Made by a program: the position numbers and the translations under genes
Shown: positions 1-7,516 of the stretch, in pieces
Position numbering within the stretch: the first letter of the stretch is position 1
How the letters are laid out: each line of letters begins with the position of its first letter
Notes under the pieces: model-generated
Told to the model about the DNA's origin: nothing
The model's input: the letters and a program-made list of their open reading frames with translations, nothing else
The model's database searches: none
Assembly (NCBI GenBank): GCA_965207565.1
Contig: CBDBMQ010000031.1
Span: 50,538-114,537 of the forward strand
Reading direction: 5' to 3'
Length of the DNA: 64,000 nucleotides
Source: Bin80 sp965207565
Lineage (GTDB): Bacteria > Bacteroidota > Rhodothermia > Rhodothermales > Bin80

Positions 1-752
1 TGATGTGGGTTAAATAGGCTATCAATCCAGTTCTTTACTTCACCAAAGTAGTTCCACAGGGGTTTCGCATTCTCGTCTTTTTTATGCTTCGCCATGTAGT
101 CTCGGATGTCACGATCCCTTGAGCTACCTGTTTTCCACTGTAGAATTCGTTCAAGGTGTTCCTGCCTGTTACGTTTCCCTCTCATGTACGTCTTACATTT
201 TTCCTCCTGCCCCCCTTTCTTCGTGAAATAATACTTTGCATTGGTCACCCACGGACCGTTGTAGATGGAGTTTCGTAACTCTTGGTCAGATAGCTCTTTT
301 GCGCCCGTATTGATGGTCTTGAACCATCGCATCAATTCATCTGCACCCCCTTCGCAGACATGCACATGAAGCTGGTAATCCAGGATCCGATCTTGATCTT
401 TGACGGACAATCCCTGCCAGTACTCGATTTCCTCATCGGAGAGCGTGATGCTAAACTTTCGTTCCTTGATGAACTTGCAGATTGTGACAATTCGCTGTTG
501 CCCATCCAGTAACTCGTAATCATACTCACTATCCTCTGCCTTCGCGAAGTAGATCAGATTAACTGGACGTCCATAATACACCGAACTCATGAGGTTTTCT
601 TGGAAGTCTTTCTTACCATCGTAGATATACTCACGCTGGTATGGCGGGCGGATATTCAACAATCCTGCGTACCCAATGACATGCCCGTTGCCATCATCAT
701 GATACCCCTCAACGATATCTCGAATCGCAATTTTGTGCTCGTGGATTTCCAT
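1..752 (-). CDS. DUF262 (DGQQR) domain protein, C-terminus cut by window edge
   Basis: Reading from the ATG at 752 the minus strand is open to base 1, about 250 codons, so the C-terminus lies outside the window. Near residue 70 it has ELLDGQQRIVTICKF, the DGQQR signature of the DUF262/GmrS-like ParB-Srx fold found in many nuclease-associated defence proteins. The middle (FKTINTGAKELSDQELRNS) is also typical of the family. It starts 3 bases after the stop of the upstream methyltransferase, so the two are probably co-transcribed. It could be the nuclease or NTP-dependent effector of a restriction-like system with that methylase. The nuclease assignment is inference, because any C-terminal HNH or DUF1524 domain would be off the window. 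Confidence 0.8.
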   Translation of the reverse strand, partial: MEIHEHKIAIRDIVEGYHDDGNGHVIGYAGLLNIRPPYQREYIYDGKKDFQENLMSSVYYGRPVNLIYFAKAEDSEYDYELLDGQQRIVTICKFIKERKFSITLSDEEIEYWQGLSVKDQDRILDYQLHVHVCEGGADELMRWFKTINTGAKELSDQELRNSIYNGPWVTNAKYYFTKKGGQEEKCKTYMRGKRNRQEHLERILQWKTGSSRDRDIRDYMAKHKKDENAKPLWNYFGEVKNWIDSLFNPH

Positions 753-755
753 CGG

Positions 756-1727
756 TCAAAGCTGTTTGTTTCGGATGATGATTCTGGCATAGATCTCCTT
801 GCCATTTAACCAGAAACGACTTTGTTTTCCGGTTAATTTCTTGATCAATGGTCTATCCATTCCCAATATCTCAAACTGCTCTGGGTTATACTTGTCCAGG
901 AATGTAATAGGAACACCCATTTGCCCCCCCCCCCAATTTTCTGGAATTTCCTTCGTCTTGCTCACTTCAATCGCATCATAATTGTCATAGTGTGGGTATT
1001 CCTCAGGCGAGTATTTCTTGTAAAGAATTAGCTCCTCGTGACGCTTCTTGTGGGGCAAGTTCGTGAACCAGTGAACACCTGATACCCTAATCATTCCCTC
1101 CTTTCTATCCGCTGCAGTTGCATGATCTTCATACCGGCTAATAAAGTGCCCTGCTCCCCCTTTGAAACCATAACCCAACCAGATTTTGTTTTCCTTGATC
1201 AACGGAAAAATCTCTTTGTAGGTTATCACATTCTGGTGTCCAATAATCAAGAACTTTTTATCGTACTCCATCAGTTGGGCGACATACTCACGGAAGAGCG
1301 AGAACGGTGGATTGGTCACCACTATATCGGCTTCTTTCAGTAGCTCAATACACTCGGCACTACGGAAATCTCCATCCCCCTGCAGGGGCTTTACTGCGAT
1401 TTCATGGGGATCTGGACGACGGTTTCCGTCTTGATCCCCCTCGTACTCCAGGTAAACTGCCCGCTCCGAATCATGCTGCGAAAATAGATCTGGCTGCTGA
1501 TTCTTGTAGCAGGTGGTGATCAGTTTCTTGAGACCATAAAACTCAAATTGTTTAGAGAAGAAAGTGAAGAAATTGCTCACTCGCGGATCATCACAATTGC
1601 AGTAGACCACCTTGTCTTTGAAGTGCGCTCTGTAGTGGGCGAGTTCATTCTCTATATCACTCAACTGCGTATAGAATTCATCTTTTTTCGCGCGTTTTGC
1701 ACCGTGCAGGTTTCGGTTTTGTGTCAT
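756..1727 (-). CDS. EcoRI-family adenine-specific DNA methyltransferase, copy A
   Basis: A 323-residue protein of the M.EcoRI-like N6-adenine methyltransferase family (PF13651 type). Recognisable blocks are DEFYTQLSDIENELAHYR near the start, VVYCNCDDPRVSNFF (cofactor-binding region) and ADIVVTNPPFSLFREY, which carries the catalytic NPPF motif IV. It would methylate adenine in a specific DNA site, either as part of restriction-modification or as a regulator. After a run of three glycines encoded by an 11-G tract, the C-terminus (from about residue 285) differs from copy B: it ends LNGKEIYARIIIRNKQL. It is followed after 3 bases by the DUF262 gene. The ATG at 1727 begins MTQNRNLHGAK; no strong ribosome site is visible. 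Confidence 0.92.
   Translation of the reverse strand: MTQNRNLHGAKRAKKDEFYTQLSDIENELAHYRAHFKDKVVYCNCDDPRVSNFFTFFSKQFEFYGLKKLITTCYKNQQPDLFSQHDSERAVYLEYEGDQDGNRRPDPHEIAVKPLQGDGDFRSAECIELLKEADIVVTNPPFSLFREYVAQLMEYDKKFLIIGHQNVITYKEIFPLIKENKIWLGYGFKGGAGHFISRYEDHATAADRKEGMIRVSGVHWFTNLPHKKRHEELILYKKYSPEEYPHYDNYDAIEVSKTKEIPENWGGGQMGVPITFLDKYNPEQFEILGMDRPLIKKLTGKQSRFWLNGKEIYARIIIRNKQL
924..934 (-). repeat. Poly-C/poly-G tract (11) inside methyltransferase A
   Basis: Eleven consecutive C on the plus strand (G in the coding strand) encode the last base pair of a Trp codon plus three Gly codons. One extra G leads to a TAA about 15 codons downstream; one fewer leads to a TGA about 30 codons downstream. 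Tracts of this kind slip during replication, so this is a candidate phase-variation switch. Confidence 0.75.
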
Positions 1728-1816
1728 GGGTTGTATTAGTCAATTTTGGACATCAAACGATAGTAGGCCCCCGTGATGTTTCCAATCGCAATTTTGCACT
1801 CGTGGATTTCCAGCAT
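1728..1816 (-). pseudogene. Duplication scar: 5' end of DUF262 gene joined to 3' end of the small HTH-like gene
   Basis: Between the two methyltransferases the minus strand (1813 to about 1775) reads like the first 13 codons of the DUF262 gene with its ATG changed to CTG. It then switches to a copy of the last roughly 10 codons of the small gene at 2836-3120 (LLSFDVQN then TGA, compare LLPLDVQN). This is what remains if the unit small gene-methylase-DUF262 was duplicated in tandem and the middle then deleted from early DUF262 into the end of the second small gene. Confidence 0.75.
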
Positions 1817-2821
1817 TTACAGTTGTTTGTTTCTGATAATGATTCTGAAGTAAAGGGATTTAGACCTTTTGGGTAGAAATCCTAAATTTTTCAGTCGTTC
1901 AAAGTCTTCAGGTTTGAGCCTTAAATCCTTATTGTCATCTCCTTTTCTGAATCTAATTATCTCAAACTGCTCTGGGTTATACTTGTCCAGGAATGTAATA
2001 GGAACACCCATTTGCCCCCCCCCCCCCCAATTTTCTGGAATTTCCTTCGTCTTGCTCACTTCAATCGCATCATAATTGTCATAGTGTGGGTATTCCTCAG
2101 GCGAGTATTTCTTGTAAAGAATTAGCTCCTCGTGACGCTTCTTGTGGGGCAAGTTCGTGAACCAGTGAACACCTGATACCCTAATCATTCCCTCCTTTCT
2201 ATCCGCTGCAGTTGCATGATCTTCATACCGGCTAATAAAGTGCCCTGCTCCCCCTTTGAAACCATAACCCAACCAGATTTTGTTTTCCTTGATCAACGGA
2301 AAAATCTCTTTGTAGGTTATCACATTCTGGTGTCCAATAATCAAGAACTTTTTATCGTACTCCATCAGTTGGGCGACATACTCACGGAAGAGCGAGAACG
2401 GTGGATTGGTCACCACTATATCGGCTTCTTTCAGTAGCTCAATACACTCGGCACTACGGAAATCTCCATCCCCCTGCAGGGGCTTTACTGCGATTTCATG
2501 GGGATCTGGACGACGGTTCCCGTCCTGATCCCCCTCGTACTCCAGGTAAACTGCCCGCTCCGAATCATGCTGCGAAAACAAATCTGGTTGCTGATTCTTG
2601 TAGCAGGTGGTGATCAGTTTCTTGAGACCATAAAACTCGAATTGCTTGGAAAAGAAAGTGAAGAAATTACTCACACGCGGATCATCACAGTTACAGTAGA
2701 CCACCTTGTCTTTGAAGTGCGCTCTGTAGTGGGCGAGTTCATTCTCTATATCACTCAACTGCGTATAGAAATCATCCTTTTTCGCGCGTTTTGCACCGTG
2801 CAGGTTTCGGTTTTGTGCCAT
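1817..2821 (-). CDS. EcoRI-family adenine-specific DNA methyltransferase, copy B
   Basis: Tandem paralogue of the methyltransferase at 756-1727, with the same NPPF catalytic motif and the same first 285 or so residues apart from single substitutions (DDFYTQ for DEFYTQ, A for T at position 2). Its C-terminus differs: after a 14-G tract and the shared GVPITFLDKYNPEQFEI it continues IRFRKGDDNKDLRLKPEDF and ends SLYFRIIIRNKQL, which as I recall it is closer to the M.EcoRI tail. An upstream in-frame TTG (2839) would add six residues, but the ATG at 2821 aligns with the start of copy A and is preferred. It begins 14 bases after the stop of the small gene upstream, so translation is probably coupled. 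Confidence 0.92.
   Translation of the reverse strand: MAQNRNLHGAKRAKKDDFYTQLSDIENELAHYRAHFKDKVVYCNCDDPRVSNFFTFFSKQFEFYGLKKLITTCYKNQQPDLFSQHDSERAVYLEYEGDQDGNRRPDPHEIAVKPLQGDGDFRSAECIELLKEADIVVTNPPFSLFREYVAQLMEYDKKFLIIGHQNVITYKEIFPLIKENKIWLGYGFKGGAGHFISRYEDHATAADRKEGMIRVSGVHWFTNLPHKKRHEELILYKKYSPEEYPHYDNYDAIEVSKTKEIPENWGGGGQMGVPITFLDKYNPEQFEIIRFRKGDDNKDLRLKPEDFERLKNLGFLPKRSKSLYFRIIIRNKQL
2015..2028 (-). repeat. Poly-C/poly-G tract (14) inside methyltransferase B
   Basis: Fourteen C on the plus strand, at the equivalent position to the 11-C tract of copy A. The length differs by exactly three, so both genes read through, with four glycines here against three. This is the usual signature of a slipping homopolymer seen in two ON states. 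Confidence 0.75.
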
Positions 2822-2835
2822 GGTGGTTGCATCAA

Positions 2836-3120
2836 TCAATTTTGGACATCAAGCGGTAGTAGTCTTCCGTGCATCAAGTGTTGCTTCTCAATCGGGAACT
2901 GCTTCACAAGACGTTGCGACGCACAGTAGCATGTGCGCTCATTCAACCCCAGTGCGGTGCAGAGCTGGCGTGGCTTCACATTGAGCACTTTCAATTCACT
3001 ACCAGAACTGCCAGCAAGATGCATCAGCACACGGCGTGCCGTGTAGGTGGCATCTGCATATTCTTTGACGAGAATACAGAGTGCCCAGTCCAATATCTTC
3101 AGGTGCTCCGTCTTTGACAT
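2836..3120 (-). CDS. Small HTH-like protein upstream of the methyltransferases
   Basis: A 94-residue basic protein starting MSKTEHLKILDW. The stretch around residues 48-75 (RQLCTALGLNERTCYCASQRLVKQF) reads like a helix-turn-helix. I do not recognise a named family. It is the first gene of the minus-strand island, and its stop lies 14 bases upstream of methyltransferase B, so it is probably in the same transcript. A control (C) protein or specificity factor for the methylase system would fit the context, but this is inference. A fragment of its 3' end recurs in the scar at 1728-1816, which shows it belonged to the duplicated unit. Confidence 0.65.
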   Translation of the reverse strand: MSKTEHLKILDWALCILVKEYADATYTARRVLMHLAGSSGSELKVLNVKPRQLCTALGLNERTCYCASQRLVKQFPIEKQHLMHGRLLPLDVQN

Positions 3121-3291
3121 ATCCGCTAGTCAACTGTCTGGTGTGGTCTGGGAAACTACGACACTTTCACGAAATCAATGCCGACACAAAGCTGGAAACC
3201 TTTTGGAAGATCTATGGATCGGGGCAAAAATGACTTGCTCTCCACGCCAGTGCTTAACTTGTAGCTTTTGTAACAATACTCATTCAGAAAT

Positions 3292-4578
3292 ATGATTTGG
3301 ACTAAACTGAACAAACACACCGACTTGGGACTACTCATCTTGCGGATAGGGTTTGGCCTTGGTATGCTGATCTTCCATGGCTGGGATAAATTGATGGGAG
3401 GCCCGAAGGTATGGAACTCCGTCGGCCAGTCCATGCAGATCTTTGGGATTGGCTTTGGGCACACCTTCTTTGGATTTCTGGCTGCTTTTGCCGAGTCAAT
3501 CGGAGCCATCTGTGTCATTCTCGGACTCTTCTATCGCCCCGCACTTGTGATGCTGGGACTCACCATGCTTGTAGCAACGCTGACACTTTCCATCACTGGA
3601 TCTGGTGATCCGGCACATGCTTTCAAGAATTTCTTTGTCTGCGTCGGCAAGTTCCTGATTGGCCCAGGAAAATATAGCATTGATTACAGGTTTGCTGGAA
3701 AAACTGCCGGGAGCGCTGCTCTATTGGCATTGCTTTTAGTCGTGATCCCCAGTAGCACCCTTGCACAACACAGCACGGTCCATGACCAGTTGACCATGCA
3801 AAGTCAAATCCTGGATTCGGAACGGAAATTTGCTGTCTATCTCCCACCCGATTATCACACAAGCGAACGAAGCTACCCCGCACTATACCTGCTGCATGGT
3901 GCAGGAGATGATCAGACTGGATGGATTCAGTTTGGTGAAGTCCGGCATATCGCAGATAAAGCTATTAGAGAAGGGAAGGCAACCCCAATGGTCATCGTCA
4001 TGCCGGATGCTAATACGGGAGTTCGAGGGTATTTCAATGACGTTACCAACTCATGGCGCTATGAGGATTTCTTTTTTGAGGAACTGATCCCCCATGTAGA
4101 AGAGCGGTTTCGGATTAAACCCGAGAAACGATATCGCGCCGTTGCCGGCCTCTCCATGGGCGGAGGAGGCTCGTTTATTTATGCACTCCGCCGCCCTGAA
4201 CTTTTTTCATCCGCCGCCCCACTGAGCGCATGGGTCGGACCAAGTTCAGCTGAGGAATACAAAAACGTAATGCAGCGCTGGGGAAACGACCTATCGGGCA
4301 TCTCAGATGATGCAATTGAGGAATACGTCAGACGACACAATGCTGTCGAACTGATCCGTTCGTTACCCGAAGATGGCCTGCGATCCGTTCGATGGTTTAT
4401 TGATTGTGGTGATGATGATTTTCTGTATGAAGGCAATTCGCTTGCGCACATCGAGCTTCGGAAACGTGAAATTCCACACGAATTTCGTATTCGAGACGGT
4501 GGTCACACATGGACCTACTGGCGTGATAGCCTTCCGGTCGTGCTTCACTTTGTCTCGCAAGCATTCCACCAGTACTGA
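3292..4578 (+). CDS. DoxX-family membrane domain fused to secreted esterase (alpha/beta hydrolase)
   Basis: 428 residues in two parts. Residues 1-134 are a four-helix DoxX-like integral membrane domain ending in GPGKYSIDYRF, which is where free-standing DoxX proteins normally end. Residues 135-159 form a second hydrophobic, signal-peptide-like segment (ALLALLLVVIPSSTLAQ). The rest is a feruloyl/esterase-D-type hydrolase with oxyanion block LLHGAGD, nucleophile elbow GLSMGG (Ser288), acid in DCGDDDF (about 371-376) and His405 in DGGHTWTYW. The hydrolase would face the periplasm. The join is open with no stop, so it is either a true fusion or two genes joined by a lost stop. The substrate cannot be told from sequence. 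Confidence 0.85.
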   Translation: MIWTKLNKHTDLGLLILRIGFGLGMLIFHGWDKLMGGPKVWNSVGQSMQIFGIGFGHTFFGFLAAFAESIGAICVILGLFYRPALVMLGLTMLVATLTLSITGSGDPAHAFKNFFVCVGKFLIGPGKYSIDYRFAGKTAGSAALLALLLVVIPSSTLAQHSTVHDQLTMQSQILDSERKFAVYLPPDYHTSERSYPALYLLHGAGDDQTGWIQFGEVRHIADKAIREGKATPMVIVMPDANTGVRGYFNDVTNSWRYEDFFFEELIPHVEERFRIKPEKRYRAVAGLSMGGGGSFIYALRRPELFSSAAPLSAWVGPSSAEEYKNVMQRWGNDLSGISDDAIEEYVRRHNAVELIRSLPEDGLRSVRWFIDCGDDDFLYEGNSLAHIELRKREIPHEFRIRDGGHTWTYWRDSLPVVLHFVSQAFHQY

Positions 4579-4820
4579 TTGGGTACTCGGCTTAACCTAA
4601 AACTGCCCAATTTCGGTTCAACATTCAGCGATATTCTTGCCCCATGACCAAACTAATCCCGATGACTCGTCTTATCCTGCTTACTTACACAGGAGTGGAT
4701 CTCGAAGAAAGACACGATTAAATGGTTACTCAAAATTACTGACTCCGCCCACCCAAATGACCTTTTGAAGGTTCTACCGCGAATGTTGTGGATCGAGGCC
4801 AAATCACGGTAGAATCCAAA

Positions 4821-4955
4821 TCAATTCAAGTGGCACCAGGCCCGATCTCTCCGATGATCATATAGCGTCGCCGGCTCGCCTGTCTCGGAATAAACCAACG
4901 TGCCCCCAGAATGCGAAATGTAGGCATTAGCCCGCTGCTGCTCATTCACCAGCAT
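4821..4955 (-). CDS. Short open frame, possible gene remnant (44 aa)
   Basis: ATG at 4955 to TGA at 4821-4823. The product begins MLVNEQQRANAYISHSGG and has ordinary amino-acid composition (LVYSETGEPATLYDHRRDRAW), which is more protein-like than most chance frames here. The frame is also open upstream of the ATG for a few codons. I recognise no family. It may be the tail of a decayed gene. Confidence 0.2.
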   Translation of the reverse strand: MLVNEQQRANAYISHSGGTLVYSETGEPATLYDHRRDRAWCHLN

Positions 4956-5026
4956 CTGATTAACCTTTCAGTCGTGCTCTAATCCTAAGCAGTATCCCTC
5001 ACTGCAGGAGAATCTTTTTCCATTAG

Positions 5027-5034
5027 TATATTTG
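5027..5034 (+). promoter_or_regulatory. Possible Bacteroidota-type -7 box (TATATTTG)
   Basis: Matches the TAnnTTTG consensus of the Bacteroidota primary sigma factor, about 100 bases upstream of the ATG at 5136. No clear -33 element is seen, so this is only a candidate. Confidence 0.2.
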
Positions 5035-5135
5035 GTTGAACTCCAAATTGATCATTCCATGCAAAATCGTGGTAGAACCCTTTTGGATATGTATATTTTG
5101 GGTTCCTGCAACTAATAACTATTCAGATAAACTTC

Positions 5136-5552
5136 ATGATTCGTTCTATTTGCCTATTCGCAGTTGTTGCCGTCTTTTTCGGATTTACAGCTCCGACAAT
5201 CGCGCCATCAGGTTCAATCGGTACGGGACCTGGGCAGATCAGCCCGCGTAAAGCGTATGCACAGGGTAAATCGTTGACTTTCAAAGTATTGGCCTGCAAG
5301 GGATGCCCGATTGAGAAGTCCGAGTTGGACCGTGATCGGGCAATCAGCCTGGCCGCCAGCTTAGAGGCAATCTACGCCGGGGAAGAAACTGGATCGCCAT
5401 ATGACGAGGCGGTCAAAGGACTGTGCAGCCCAGACACAGAAGAAGATGATTGCGGTATCCGCATGGAAGTCGTCCATTATTTTCTAACCCGCCGCTATAA
5501 GCTTCAAACTCCCATCCGTGGCATACAAAACGAGGTCATTGATGAAGGATAA
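5136..5552 (+). CDS. Secreted protein of unknown function
   Basis: 138 residues with an N-terminal signal peptide (MIRSICLFAVVAVFFGFTAP; probable cleavage after AYAQG, about residue 44, or earlier). The mature part has a paired-cysteine block LACKGCPIEKSELDRDRAI and further cysteines in GLCSPDTEEDDCGI, which suggests disulfides or metal binding outside the cytoplasm. I do not recognise a family. Its 3' end overlaps the next gene by 11 bases (ATG 5542, stop ending 5552), so it is translationally coupled to the outer-membrane protein that follows and probably works with it and the DUF547 protein downstream. Confidence 0.65.
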   Translation: MIRSICLFAVVAVFFGFTAPTIAPSGSIGTGPGQISPRKAYAQGKSLTFKVLACKGCPIEKSELDRDRAISLAASLEAIYAGEETGSPYDEAVKGLCSPDTEEDDCGIRMEVVHYFLTRRYKLQTPIRGIQNEVIDEG

Positions 5553-6516
5553 CAAAAGCGAGGAAATCGCGTGCGCTCTGCGCGGGCTACTACTGCCTGC
5601 CTTCTTAAGCATGGTGCTATGGGGCCCATCACAGACGGCCCTTTCTCAGGGCACGCCATGGATTGCGGAGCCCCGCACCGGTAGTGTCAGTGTTTCATAT
5701 TATAATCAAAATGCTGAGAAGTTCTATCGGGGTACAGAAACCGTTAAAGGACCATTGGAGGCTACAGGAGCAAGCCTGGGACAGAATACGGTGTGGATTC
5801 ATGCCAACTATGCACTGAATGATGCGGTTGCTGTGGATCTGCAGACGGCCTGGGCAAAAAGCAATGTGGATGGTGCGGTTGGCCCATCCGGTGGAGAAGA
5901 GAGCTACAGTGGACTATTCGATACCAACCTTTCCGTGACTTGGCGTTTTGTAGACGAATTGGTCAGCAGTAATGCACCCAGTATTGCGGCACGTGTTGCT
6001 TTAACAATCCCTGGCGGATACGACACTGGCTATATCAACTCGCTCGGAGATGGTGCCAGTGGATTTGAGGGATCATTAATCGTTGGTAAGTTCTGGAATA
6101 TGGTAGGGGCATCGGGAGAGATTGGCTACCGACACAGAGGATCCACTTCGGTAAACTCTAATGCAGTAGGTGCTGGTCAGGGCGGTGATGATGTTGATGT
6201 TCCTTCGGAGATATTTATGAACCTGTGGGTCTTTGTTCCCATTGGCAACCGTATAAGAGTAGGAGGCAACTACCGCATGGTGAATGCAACCTCGGGAATT
6301 GATATTGGTGGAACTGGTTTTTCACCAAGCCGGTTTCCCGGCTTGGAAGAAGATAGCCAAATTCTTGGCGGCCAGTTGTTTGCCGACCTGTTTGGCAGCA
6401 CGAGCGCACATGCTTTTTTTGGAGGAGTTGTTGGAGGTCGTAACACGGCGGAATCTACCGTGTTCGGCATCGGTCTTAGCGTAGGATTGGGCGGTGGCTT
6501 TGGTGGTGGTCTATAA
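5542..6516 (+). CDS. Putative outer-membrane beta-barrel protein
   Basis: 324 residues from the ATG at 5542. A longer frame from 5518 is open, but the ATG gives a clean signal peptide (LLLPAFLSMVLWGPSQTALSQG). The mature chain has alternating hydrophobic/polar strands, many glycines and aromatic strand ends (VSVSYYNQNAEKFYRG, VWIHANYALNDAVAVDLQ, GEIGYRHRG), and a glycine-rich end VGLGGGFGGGL. This is typical of an eight- to twelve-strand barrel. The specific cargo or role is unknown. It is coupled to the upstream secreted protein and followed 34 bases later by a DUF547 gene on the same strand. Confidence 0.7.
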   Translation: MKDNKSEEIACALRGLLLPAFLSMVLWGPSQTALSQGTPWIAEPRTGSVSVSYYNQNAEKFYRGTETVKGPLEATGASLGQNTVWIHANYALNDAVAVDLQTAWAKSNVDGAVGPSGGEESYSGLFDTNLSVTWRFVDELVSSNAPSIAARVALTIPGGYDTGYINSLGDGASGFEGSLIVGKFWNMVGASGEIGYRHRGSTSVNSNAVGAGQGGDDVDVPSEIFMNLWVFVPIGNRIRVGGNYRMVNATSGIDIGGTGFSPSRFPGLEEDSQILGGQLFADLFGSTSAHAFFGGVVGGRNTAESTVFGIGLSVGLGGGFGGGL

Positions 6517-6550
6517 TCACCACCAATAAGTTGACAACAGGTAGCTCTGA

Positions 6551-7426
6551 ATGCACATAAAAACGATAAGGAGTAAGCGGACTCGGATAGATTCCGGGTT
6601 CCCTCAATTTGGAATTGGAGTCTTAGGATTGTTGATACTCACTGCTCCCCTGTCTTATGGACAGTCTACAGATAGTATTTGGGACAAATTTGATTCCGCG
6701 AATACCGCTACGATTGACCACTCCGACTGGCAAGTAATTCTGGACGCTTATCTGGTCACGGATGATCCATCCGGCATACATCTTTTTGACTACCAGACAC
6801 TCCAAGCAAACACAACAGATCGGCAGCGACTAAATCGATACCTCGAACATCTTCAGAAGTTGGATCCTCGGCAATATGCACGAGATGTTCAGATGGCCTA
6901 CTGGATCAACCTCTACAATGCGGTGACCATACGTGTCGTTGTAGATGCCTACCCCGTTGAATCAATTCTCCAGATCCACAATGGAGAAACCATTGATTCC
7001 GGGCCATGGAAAGATATCCATGCAACCGTAGCTGGAGTTCCCCTGACGCTAGACAATATTGAACACGATATCCTGCGTCCGATCTGGCAGGACAATCGGA
7101 TTCATTACGCAGTCAATTGCGCCAGCTTAGGATGTCCAAACCTGGCATCCGAGGCCTTCACTGCAGAGAACCTGGAGCGACTGATGGATGAATGCACGAA
7201 AGATTTTGTGAATCACCTGCGTGCAGTGGAATTCCTGGACGAGGCATTCGGGGTTACGTCAAGTCTGTATTTCTGGTACATGGAAGACTTTGGTGGTTCT
7301 GAGGAGGGTGTGCTGGCTCATCTGCAAAAGTATGCAGACGAGGACCTGGCAGAGCAGTTGAAAAGCTTTGATGGATCGCTTGATCATGAATATGACTGGC
7401 GTCTTAATGAGGCAGCTACTCAGTAG
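6551..7426 (+). CDS. DUF547 domain-containing exported protein
   Basis: 291 residues with an N-terminal hydrophobic export segment (FGIGVLGLLILTAPLSYGQ). The DUF547 core spans about residues 90-230, with YWINLYNAVTIRVVVDAYP, a DSGPWKDIHATV block, LTLDNIEHDILRP and HYAVNCASLGCPNLA. The family is common in marine bacteria and eukaryotes and has a papain/transglutaminase-like Cys in the SLGCP block, but its reaction is not established. It is the third gene of a same-strand set with a small secreted protein and a barrel, which suggests an envelope function. Confidence 0.85.
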   Translation: MHIKTIRSKRTRIDSGFPQFGIGVLGLLILTAPLSYGQSTDSIWDKFDSANTATIDHSDWQVILDAYLVTDDPSGIHLFDYQTLQANTTDRQRLNRYLEHLQKLDPRQYARDVQMAYWINLYNAVTIRVVVDAYPVESILQIHNGETIDSGPWKDIHATVAGVPLTLDNIEHDILRPIWQDNRIHYAVNCASLGCPNLASEAFTAENLERLMDECTKDFVNHLRAVEFLDEAFGVTSSLYFWYMEDFGGSEEGVLAHLQKYADEDLAEQLKSFDGSLDHEYDWRLNEAATQ

Positions 7427-7516
7427 CGAGCATCACCCTATCGAAGCCTCTGATTCCCTTTTATATACAGCTATATTCCCTCCGACTTAGAGATCCAAGG
7501 GGCCGATGGCTTGCCC

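Larger units (their letters stand above)
4579..5135. other. 557-bp stretch without a convincing gene
   Basis: Lies between the DoxX-esterase gene and a secreted-protein gene. It holds only short open frames: a 25-codon plus-strand frame at about 4643 and a 44-codon minus-strand frame at 4821-4955 (listed separately). A TATATTTG at 5027-5034 resembles the Bacteroidota -7 box. It may be decayed coding DNA. Confidence 0.5.
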
